Positions 50,801-62,800 of a stretch of 64,000 nucleotides of DNA are shown here, piece by piece (position 1 is the first letter of the stretch; every line of letters begins with the position of its first letter). This DNA is from Dendrolimus kikuchii. Lineage: Eukaryota; Arthropoda; Insecta; Lepidoptera; Lasiocampidae. The notes beneath the pieces were generated by a model, which saw nothing but the letters and a program-made list of their open reading frames with translations, did not search any database and was not told the DNA's origin. The translations under genes and the position numbers were made by a program. The stretch covers positions 13,721,887 to 13,785,886 of the forward strand of contig CM034392.1 of NCBI GenBank assembly GCA_019925095.2. Direction: 5' to 3'.

Positions 50801-53800
50801 GGGTTATATTAGGGTATAATATTGTATTAGCTAGAAAGATCTGCATTTTTGGTCTATACTTTTTTTTTTTCAATGTGACTCGCTATCTATCTATAAATGT
50901 GTTTATATATTTTCATTAAACTAACATGGTCTAGGGCTTTAAACACACTTTTATTCGAAGAATACTCGGGCTCGTATTATTGAAACTTACATTATCAGGA
51001 ATAACCATATGTTTAAAATATGTATGATAAAAAATATAATATAATAAAAATATCTTGGTTGATTTTACTATCAGTCATGTTTGATTTAGTACATACAGGT
51101 CTTACAACAATTAATACTAAATTACAGTGCAATATAATTATAGCACTCTCTTTACTCACTGTATAGTCTTCTGCAGCTTAGAGAGCAACTAGTGTGTTCA
51201 TTATGAACACACCATAGTAATGGTGCAGGAACTTTATATGAGGTGCACGTTTTAGTGTAACTGAAACACGATGGTTATTTAGAGCGAGGAGGCAGTACTG
51301 AAAGGGCTGTCGGTGGACCGCAACTACGAGATCAGCGTGTGCGCGTACAACTCGCAAGGGCCCGGGCCGATGGGCACGCCCGGCGTGGTGTGGGTGGGGG
51401 AGGCGGTGCCCACCGCGGCGCCCACCGGCGTCGCAGCGGAGCCGCGCTCGCCCACCGAGGTGGCGCTACGCTGGCGCCCGCCGGACACCGCGCGCACCAA
51501 CGGCGACCTACTGGGATACAAGGTGATTCATTTGTGTTGCTGGACAATTGTGCAACGGTCATCATTGGCCGCAACCAGATTTCTTTTAAACTAGTGCTCG
51601 ATCATTCATGCTAGACTCTCCCATTAACTGACCAGCGCTCATTTTTGAAATGGAATTTTTTTTAAAAAGCTATAACATTTTTAAAGAAGACCTGGTTGCG
51701 GCCAACAACGCGCGCGGTTACATGCTGGGGAATCACCCTACAGAATTAGAAGAGTTGAGTGGTTTTTTCACTTAGAAGGCGTGAAAGACAATTCTTAATT
51801 TCTTGTCACAATTCCACAGCATTATTGTATAGTGTTTCATTGCCATTAATTAAGTAATATGATTGGTAGAGTACATTTACTATTTATTTCTTTGCATTTG
51901 TTTAGATATTCTACTTGATGACCGAATCCCCGGAGGAACCAGAGCCCGGTCGGAAAGCCGAAGAAGAAATCGAAGTAGTTCCCGCGACTGCCACCTCACA
52001 TTCTCTGGTTTTCTTGGATAAATTCACACAATATCGTATACAGGTAACAATATAATAATACTAGGATATGTCCGCGTCTTCGTCCACGCTTGACTTGAAA
52101 TTCACGCGGGATGCCCGGGACATAAAGTACTACAGTATTTAAAAAAGAATGTAAGCTATGTGAAAACTCGAGCAACTACAAACCACTCCAGGTAAAAATT
52201 CCGGGATAAAAAATATCATACATTCTATTACATTAAATTTGCTATCGATAAGTAAAGAAATCACATTGGAATTAATTTTTGTTTTAATTGGGCATTTTTA
52301 AATCTGTCCCAGAAAATTCCGCTGGAATCCCAGCATGAAAAATAGCGCAGAGTTTAAGTTTAAACATTAGCTGTCGATCAGCGAGAACCGCATCTAAATC
52401 GGCCCAGTAGTTTTTACGTGGATTCCGAACAAACGGATAAGAAATCTAAAAAAAATTACATCCTGTTCTCCATCGTTTATATAGTCTATTCCAGTTGGCT
52501 TTTTTTAATAGTTTCAATGTAGAAGCTTTAGAATTTTATAATATTATTATATCTATAAAAACATTCACTGCACAACTTTTTGTTTATTATTAACATTATA
52601 CTAGCGCTAAGATGATTTTAATTTAATATATTTTGGGTTTGACACACGAGTGTAGCGTGGGCGCTAATAGTTCGCATACCTAAATAGGCCTTTTGCCCCA
52701 GCCTTGCTTTTCATTTTGAATATGAGAAAGTAAATAAAAACTGATTAGTTAAAAAACAACTATTTCTCTGATGAAATCAGGCGTTAAATCATATCTAAAT
52801 CAGATGAACTCATTTAATATGTCTATAGCATTCTACCAGTCAGTATTTTATTGTCACTAATGATAGTAAACATTTAGCTCAATATTAATAATCTAGTGAA
52901 GAGTAATTTATAAGAATAAAATAATGTTACAAAATTATGGATATTTTTCTATTACTTTTTATGCCGCGATTTAATAGTAACTGTAGAAAAAGTTGAAAAA
53001 CAGTCTCGTTATCTATAAATCGCATAGTTTTTAATTCTTTTGACAGCAAGGAAGGGCAGTTGTGTTCCGGTATTAGTGACCAGGTTCCAATCTCCCTTAA
53101 GAGTGCAGCAGCGCATTTGTAGCACCTTTGGTGTAGCAAATGTCCATAGGCGTTGGTAACCGCTTTCCATCAAGTGGGCTGTCTGACTGTTTGCTGAACT
53201 GCTGCAATAAAAAAAATGGAAAATCATTTCCCAACGAAAAGTGCTATTTTCATCCCTGTGATCAGGCAACTCCAAGCATTCTTGCAGAATATGAGAAATA
53301 ATAAATTAGTTTACTGCGCAGGTACATCGAGAGGAATTATTAATTATGTAGTACTATAATAGCTATAAGTATTTATTTTGTCCACTGTTATTTTTAAATT
53401 TCGTTAAAGGCTAATTTTCTTTAAGAATATTCTAAAACATGGAAACTTTAATTAGTTGAGATTGTGTTGATCGCGTGCAGGTGTTGGCATTCAACCCAGC
53501 GGGCGACGGGCCCCGGTCGACGGCGGTGCTGGTGCGCACTCACCAGGGCCTCCCGTCGGTGCCGCGGAACATCACATTCATGGACATCACGATGAACAGC
53601 TTGGTCGTCCTTTGGGAGCCCCCGCATCGACGCAACGGACTCATCCAGTCCTACCTGGTTACATATGAAACAGTTGAGCAGGATGAACGTGCGTATTATT
53701 TATTGAACTTACCTAACATATTTTTTTTAATAACAAAAAACAAAAGAAACAACAACAAATTCGCAAAATATAGTCATTTTTATGTTTTACTTCGTATCGA

Positions 53801-56800
53801 CTTAAAGATGTTTTAGAAAAAAGTCGGTAAAATATTTATTATTTTCATTTTTCATTTGAAGTCGGTTTTGTTTATATTACATTTTTTTTTGCGAAATACT
53901 TGAATAGCTTTAGAAATAATATATTAAGCGCCTGTAGAAATTGTACTACAGGCACGCGTATACAAGTTTGCCCTCTCACCTTGTTTGGTGTAGGTTGCCT
54001 GTGCCATCCCACGAACCCTAATATTTCAATCTTTAAAAACTGGATGCTCTCCCGACTGAGGTAATGAAGTTTATTGAACCTAAATAGTGTTGCAATCTTA
54101 AGGAGATAAGCTGGATTGGTTGTGAATGATTGTAAACTTATTCAAATTACCCTGGACTATAACATATTAAAGGCAGTTTCTAATAAATGACCTAAAATTG
54201 TAGTGATAAACTGGTATTTTATTTATATTCCCAGCTAGCCGAAGCACTTCACCGAGTTTCATCATAACCGGTTCATCAATTTCTCTCTTTGTTTTCTTAG
54301 TAACAATTTTGTAATTCAATTACAACCACTTGTTATTTCTATTGATAACAACGATCTTCAACAAAGATTCCCCTCGATGTCCCTGCGATCCAATCATTAG
54401 ATCCTGACTTTGTGGCAATGGGACTACCTCGGGAGTATACACTTTCAAATAAAAAAGATTCGGTCCACAATCTACGGAGAAGTCGCGTAACATACAATTT
54501 TAAAGAGTTTCACTCGTTTTCCCTAGGGTGCACTAATCAGATCCTGACATAGTGACTATGGGACCAATACGGGAATATACCCTTTCGATTAAAAAAAACA
54601 AAACATTAAAATCGGTCCATAATTGACAGAGAAATCGAGTCGCAAAGATACAAAAAAATAAACAACATACAGGTGAATTGAGAACTTTTTCTTTTTGGAA
54701 GTCGGTTAAAAATTCATTTTGTTTCTGATTTGTTGCATAATATTATGTTTTTCAATTTGATAAATGTTTTATATATGTCTGCCATGCATCCACACAACTC
54801 ATATTGTTTCTCTGATTTGTTTTACATGTAATATTTATTGCATTATAATAAATTAGATATTTGATTTCCGTTTTCTAATAAATTCTAAAATTTTGTATAT
54901 AAAAAAACAGCATGTGTTTAAATAACTTTCCAAAGAGTACATTATATAAAGATAAGTTTCTGTCATCTTACTTTCAAGATTAAACAATCAATAACCTATT
55001 TGACTTTAGAAGTTTAGAATAATGACATCATAATGCTGTAGATTCATTCAAAATTAAGGAGGCTGTGAAATTTTGTAAAATGATGACAAGTATCTCAATT
55101 CATTTGACTGTTAATTATCTCATGCCCTATAGGGATGCTGACACATGTTAAAAAAAAGTCTATTGTTTTATATAAAGTTCATTTTGATGCCTGTTGTTTT
55201 ACAACAGGCGTCAAAATAGCACTAACAAGTTTACTTATACCTACTTATGACGTAATAAGTAGGGTACTAGGTATGATCGCACATAATCTATGAGGCTGCG
55301 ACTTTCTGTATGTTTATAAAAAGTATCTCAGTCGATTTTTCTGTTAAGTATTTCATTCTCAATTGGCAGGTTTCAGCAAGCAAGTGAAACAAAAAGTGAC
55401 TGAGCGTCGATTGGCCGTGGGCGGGCTGGAGGAGGAAGTTGAGTACCGGTTCTGGGTGCGCGCGGTGACAGTGGGGGCGGGGGGTGCGGGGAGCGCGCGC
55501 GTGCGCACCGGCCCCCAGGAGGGCTCCCCGCAAGCGCCCACCGGGCTGAAGTTAGCGCCACACCCCGCAGCGCTGCACCTGCGATGGGCCAACGCCCCCT
55601 CGGGCCGCGGGCCCCTGCTCGGCTACTACATCGAGGCGCGTAAAAAGGGTGAGTGAGCCCACAACCATATATTGTACACATCCACATCGGTTCGACACTC
55701 CTAATGAAATCACATTTGTCTTAATAATAGTATGAAGTTTACAACAATACACTTTGGGCAATATAAGCCAGAGAGTTCTTGAAGTGTGGTGTGTTATAAT
55801 AGATTTTTCTAAAGCATTAATTTGGTTTGAATGCGAAGAAAACAAAGGTTATGGGGTTTGAAAGAGAAGAAACCAGAACAAATGCAAGGATAATGGTTGA
55901 TGATGTTATGCTGGAGCAAGTGAATGAGTTTGTGTATCTTGGATGTGCTTTTAGCAGGGATGGAAGGTACACCGCTGATATAGAAACAAGAGTGAATTTG
56001 GGGAATAATGTGAAAGGAGCGTTAGGTGAACTTCTAGGCGCTAAGAACCTCAGCCAGAAGGCCCAGCTCGCCATAAACAACGCGGTGCTGGTACCTACGC
56101 TCACGTATGGAAGCGACAGTTGGATATGGAAGAGAGAGCATGAAAGTAGAATAAACGCGGTCGAGATGCGAGTACTGCGCAAAATCTGCGGAGTGACGAT
56201 CACAGACCGCGTTCGTAATACCGAAGTAAGAAAGAGTGTTGGTCTGAAAGAGAGTGTCGGGATGAAGGTAAGGAAAGGAATGCTCCGGTGTTTCGGACAT
56301 GTGGAAGGAATGCATGATGAAAGAATGACTAAACAAACAGATATACAATGCAAAAGTGGATGGATGCAGAAGTCGTGGAAGGCCACGACACACCTTCCAT
56401 GATCAAATTGATCGTGTACTAGCAGAAGGTGATGTCAGGAGCCTTAAGAACAGACGAGAGTGTATGACAAGAGCTATGAATGTCAAAGAAGCAAGTGAGG
56501 TGTGTAAGAATAAGCCTGAATGGCGCTATTCTATTGTTCGGGCCTACCCCGCAAGGGAACTGGCGTGAAGTTATGTATGTATGTATTAATTTGGTTAGAA
56601 AACAACATAATGAATTTTATTGTATAAACTATTCCGAACCTATAAATTACAGAAAATGTTGTATTCTTTATTGCAATGACAGTTTATCAGTTTATTCTAG
56701 GATATTGATGGTTTTTAAGGCAGAATTGTGTGTTTACGTTGAAAATTTTACCTGTTTGGTTGAATGTAACTATTAGGACCACACAAGTACTATGTTGTTT

Positions 56801-59800
56801 AGTATTAATCATAACACCTAGTTTAGTTTTGTCTATGTACTGCTAAAGCGTAAAATTGTGACGAAAAACAGTGAAATGACAAATATCAAATATAAGACTG
56901 CTTCAAACTTTTGTCACTAGGCCATAAAATCGAAACAATAAAAAAGCAGACTGTTTTATATATCAGACGAATTCAATTAAAATCCCGAATTTATCGCGAT
57001 GTTAGTGGTCATGCTATATGGGACTCACTTAGCCTCTTCCATTAGCGAAAAGATCAATTTGACTTGTAGTATGTACACCTTAAATCGTTTTGAAATAAAG
57101 AAACTTAAATTAAAAAGGCGGCCAAGGCGACGACTGCTAATCGTTACGATCGTTGCTTTATAATATTTAGTTTATAAAAACAGATTAAATTGCATGTGAA
57201 GCCAGAGTACGGGTCGAAAACATAATCATTTTTGTTATGTGTATGCTCTGTCCACTCCCTTATCATGCGGTAATACCCTGAGGTGAAACTGACGAATTTA
57301 TTTATGTTAAATTTCTTCATTTTAATGCAGCCAAGGAAACGTGGCAGGCCCGTAAGTTCTCCGCAGTTGCGTATTTTCTTGTGAGCTGCACACAAGTATA
57401 ATCTGCACTTTCACCCTTAGCTAGTAGTAGATAGTTTGGCACCGTTCTAGCCGGACATGCCACTTCAATTAGTCGCCTCTAACATATCCATAATTTCAAA
57501 TTCAGATGACACGAGATGGGAGACTATCACTCGGACCAATAATGGAATACTCGAGGAGTTTACGATATCTTATCAAAGTCTCTTACCTTCGACTGCATAT
57601 TCGTTCCGAGTGATCGCATACAATCAGTACGGAATCAGCAATCCGGCCAACAGTGACAAAGTAATCGTGACTCCATCGAAATTGTACCTGGAATATGGAT
57701 ACCTGCAGTATCGGCCGTTCTACCGGCGCACTTGGTTCATGGTGGCGCTCGCGGCCATCTCTGTCATCATCATTATTATGGTCATCGCGATATTGTGCGT
57801 CAAGAGCAAGAGCTACAAGTATAAAAGTGAGTTGAAACTGTTTAAGTTAATCAATTCATAACTTTATTACTAGAAAATTTCATGTCTTGGACGATTTTCG
57901 AAGGAGACGGGGCCAAAGAAATGCAATGAGTTTATATTTTTCTATTACAAAATAGAAAACATCAGCCCTAAATTCTTAGAAATCGAGAAAAAATAATGTT
58001 ACAGATAACATAAGTTATCGATTACTATAATCGTTTTATGTGCATGAATTTTAAAAATAAAAAATATGAAAACACTTGCACCACACGAATAATTCTTTGA
58101 AAATAACTAAAACAAATATCAACATAATAAAATGAAATCTAGTTGTTTTTTAAATGTGTTTACAAGTTTTTTTGATAAAAAATAACTACAACTCCAAAAA
58201 ACTCGTCACCGCCGGGGTGCCTTCCGTCTTGGAACCAAACGGCCTGTGCCGCGACGATGGCAGGAGACCGGATGGGATGACGCCGATTCCCTGGAAGATG
58301 GGCCGCCCCTTAGTGTGGGATGCTACTTGCCTTGATACTCTGGCGGCATCCTATCTTTCGAGTACGTGCCCTACTGCCGGGTCTGCTGCAGTCGAACGGG
58401 AGGCCCTCAAGCGCCGCAAATATGCCGCCATTGAAAATGGTTAGACATTTGCGGCATTTACGGTGGAAACTCTGGGTCCGTGGGGTCCCAACGCTCTAAA
58501 GGTCTACCGTGTGACGTCGCCAAAACATTTAGTAGACGTCACACGCGACCAGAAGGCGGGCGTCTATTTTGCTCAGAGCGTTGCCATACAACGAGGCAAC
58601 GCCGCCAGCCTTTTGAGAACGTTCCCATCTTATCTTTAGCTATTTTTCCCTTTTTTATTTATTTTTAGTTTTTATATAGTATAGTTTATTTTTAAGTTTA
58701 TATTTATTGTAGTTATTTTTCATCATTAAACTTGTAAACACATAAAAAAAGAAATCACTTTCACCTTTTTTACAATCTGGGCGCAAAAATGTGTGAAAGC
58801 ATATCCGTCTCCTTTATAAAATTATTAATAAAAAAATTACCCATGGACAATTTTAAAATTAATATTTCTACAGCAAATTCTGATACGGAGGAACATTTTC
58901 AGCGTAATTAGAATACACTTTTGTGTGTTTAAGGTAAATGATATGAAATGTGGAGAGACCTTGTAATTGCCTCCGATAATTCAAAGTGCCGTTTTATTTT
59001 AATCGAATAATAATTCAAGCTTTTATTAGATATTGTTCTAGAATTTATTGTTTCTATGCCATAACATGACAATGTATTAAATAATTTAATCAAGGAGTTT
59101 TCTATTTATCACATAAGGTTTAATATAATAATATTTGCAATATATACAGTCACAAATATCATAGAAGAAATACGTTGTCTCGTCTTGATGGTTAGTTCCA
59201 CTTTATGTTGTAATCATTGTAATTAGACGTGAGTAAATTCTGAGGAACCTGAATCTCTGATATTGTATTCACATATAAAATGAAAGAAACATATTAAGAC
59301 TTTAAATTTTTCATTGATTTGGTAAAAAAGGGTTTTTCTTGGCTATTATTATTTTTTATGATGAGTAGGGACAAATTAATTTTAGAACATAATTATTAAA
59401 AAAATTACAGAAGAAGCACAAAAGACACTGGAAGAGTCATTGGCGGGCGAGACCGAAGAGCGCGGCTCGCTAGCAATGGACCTGTACAGGTCGCGACAGA
59501 ACTCGTTGAGTGGAGGAGGCACCGGTACCACGGGGCTGGGTACCGCTGTGGCACGAGGCAAAGCCACCATAGGCAAGGCGCCCCCGCGACCCTCGCCCGC
59601 CTCCGTCGCCTATCACAGCGACGAGGAAAGTCTCCGCGCCTACGACGAAAATCCCGATGACTCGTCGCTCACAGAGAAGCCTTCTGAGATGAGTTCATCA
59701 GACTCGCAGGTGATTACTATCAAAATCAGCGTCGTGTGATCCCCGAGCCCTTGTTCACTATGGCACACGCAATCCTTATGAGTAATGCGTAATTATAATC

Positions 59801-62800
59801 TAAGTGTAATCTAATTAATTCACGTTACACTATTTCAATATTAGTAAAGAATAATTACATTTTCTCTATAATTCTATAAGAACAATCTAATAAATTTGTA
59901 TTTCTTTCAAATCCAACTGGCTCCTTGCTTCAGATAGATAACATTGTAGTGAGCAAATTCTGCTTTCGACTATTAACTGATACAGTGCATTTTGTGACTT
60001 TAAACCAGTGAGCACTGCTCACTCGTGGAAAAAGGGTTTTGAATTTAGAATGCTTCAATTGGTGATTATAATTGGCCTTAGCACACAAATCACTCAGGAA
60101 CTCGCGTAAACAATATTTCAGTTCTTACTTAATATTCATAAAACTTAGTAAAATAATTGTTGGAATTTTAAATTTATAATATGTGGGTATACTATAGCAA
60201 AGTGGTTTGTTTGTTGTGCCTTTGAATGCCCTTACTACCCTTAGGATTCAAACTTAGAATCATACAGAGTTTTTAGCGGGAACTGAAAGATGACGTTGTG
60301 CTGTGCAGTTTTATTTTCTAAAAATGTGTAAAATTACTCTAAAATGAACAATAGGTGTAGGATATTGATAGTTTTTGAGTAGTAATTATGTGTTTTTATT
60401 AGAAATGTGAACTGTATAGTCAAATGTGGCCTTTCGAGTTTTTACAAGAACTCCATTGAATGGTGTGGATTGTAGCCTGTAATATAAGTGCGCCTGGTTT
60501 AAAGGCCTAGTTGCCAAGCCTTAAACATAAAAAGAAGAAGAAGAAAGAAGAATTAAAGAATGCTTCTCTTGGCCGGGATTTAATCTCGGCATTCGTAACA
60601 AAAAATTACTTCGGCTCTCTTGTTACATACCTTATGCCATTTTATTATTGGACTCCAAATCCATTTAGTCATGTGGTGTGAATTTATTTACTACTTACAA
60701 TGTTATCTACATGAAGCAAAGAGTCGTTATTCTTTAGTAATTTATTATATATAATTATACACATGGCGTATCACCTTTTATTGCGGTCGCGTCTCATGTA
60801 TGAATTGTCATAGCGAATGAGGGCCCTCCGAAGGTCGGCCCCTCACTAAACGATTGTCTTGTTCTGTTCCCCTTACGCCCTCGGATCTCGCCATGGTAAA
60901 TATCGTTGTTAGCGATTCAATCTCGAGCTGTTTATCATTTCGTCACACGCTTAAATCGTGATTTGCACCTTTACAGGCACGTATTCTACGACCGTGCTCA
61001 TGCGCAAACTGATGCTCGAGATCATATTTTTTTACAGTAATTACAATTAATACTAATAGTACATAATCGTCAGCCAATCGCAGTCCACTGCTGGACGTAG
61101 GCCTCCCCAAGCCGACGCCATTCATCCCTGTCCTCCTAAAATACATAAATAATAATCATTTATTCACAAAAAATTACAAGATGCATAACAATTTAGGAGA
61201 GAATACAAAATAGTGGTCTATAAAATATGTTTTAAAATATAAAATACGGGACTCTGCTTAAGCACCCAAACTAGATAAATCGGTATCTTGGATACTGGAT
61301 CAGATAGTTTTAATGAATTAAAAAGTATGTTATTTATTAACTTCCTGTTCTGGGAATAAAGGCTTTTAAGCCAAATGTTATTCCCTATTGATCATTTATG
61401 TTGTTAAAATCGGCCTACAATTTAGCGGCGGCTAAATTGTAGATCTAATTTACGCCAAACTGAGTTATCTTATGGCAGCTCGAAAAGCCACATTTCATTA
61501 AACAATTGAAATTTTCCACAAAAAACGTTGTTGCTCAAAAACAATCGATAACCCTACAAGTATTGCTCATTTTTAAACCGATTTATGTTTTGTGAAAGTA
61601 AAACTGCACAGAAAACATATGTTAAGTTCCCATCAAAACCTCTCAGATATTGGTCTGCGCATGAGTATTGTTGTAGAACACGGGCCTTAGACTATTTAGT
61701 AATCTTAATCCATTGTTGATTGGCTGTCTTGATTGTGTGAGAATGGGATGAACGGATTGGGAAATAATTTTCTTAAAACGTGCAAATGATATCAAAACAT
61801 TGTTATTAGGTACATATGTTAGCTTTGATGTAATTTTCACTTTATTCTTCTCAACAGCACATGTTTTTTTCTAATATTCATTCATCTAACTTTGTTATTG
61901 TTATATGACATTATAATTACGTTATTCAAATATTGGAATTGGTGTGAATGTAGCGGCATCCATACTATTATAATATGTAAAAGTGACTTGTTTATTCTCT
62001 CTTCACGATCTTTAATATGAACCAATTATCATGAAATTCCTAATACATGTACTTTCAATCATAACGATAAATATTTAAGCCAGTTTTGTTCTGGTTTTTT
62101 CAGAACACACAAATAAGTTGCGCCATGGATATAGATTCAAAAAATAATCCAGGCGAAATCCCGTTGAAAATCATAGTATGCAGGATTTGTAGCTTCCTCT
62201 TATATTATTTTCTTTTTAAAAACATATTTAATTTTATATTTTTCATCCTAATCTCAATAATAAGTTCTTATGTATTTGTAACTTTATTATGTAAAATTTT
62301 GTTCAACTGATTCTTATGCCATTGTCAGAATAAATGTAATAGTGAGTGGACAGCTAAGACACTGTCATAACTTAAACAGTACTCATTTTTTAGGTTTTAC
62401 CGCGATAAACAGTACATAATGCTCAGTAAGTGCAAGGGATGATTTTGGTTAAGTAAACAATTTCTACAACAATTCTACCAAGCTTTCTGTCTATCTTTAT
62501 AGCAAATACAAATATAAGATATTATTTTAAGTTGTTTTTAAACACCTTATGTCTTATATATTTTTTAAATTTCCAAACTGCATATAATGGGGATAAACAT
62601 TTTCAATTGTTAGTTTTTGAACCCCTTTGAAGATTTTTTAAGTACAAAAAATGTATATAATTCAAAGTTTTTTTATCAATCAGCTGTGATCTTTCTTCAT
62701 GATATATTTAAGAAAAAATATATAAATGAAATACAATAAATGTTTTTTTTTCCATTTATCAGAATTCTGAGAGCGAGAACGAGAGCGTGAGGTCGGAGCC

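Larger units (their letters stand above)
52044..53480 (+). other. sdk intron 23
   Basis: 1437 bp. Holds a minus-strand Helitron-like repeat (52061-52505) only 17 bp after the donor, and a 5'-truncated ~305-bp retroposon (53060-53217). Confidence 0.6.
57827..59410 (+). other. sdk intron 26
   Basis: 1584 bp. Holds the second copy of the RT-linked retroelement C-terminus (58190-58750). The rest is AT-rich without recognised features. Confidence 0.6.

Noticed and set aside
51324..51614. Several long frames on both strands over exon 22
   Set aside because: High GC removes stop codons in all frames. The sdk frame is the only one with FN3 homology and correct phases.
62094..62310. Possible extra sdk exon after TTTTTTCAG
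   Set aside because: The frame soon becomes a hydrophobic AT-rich stretch. Exon 27 joins exon 28 in phase with conserved sequence, leaving no place for it.
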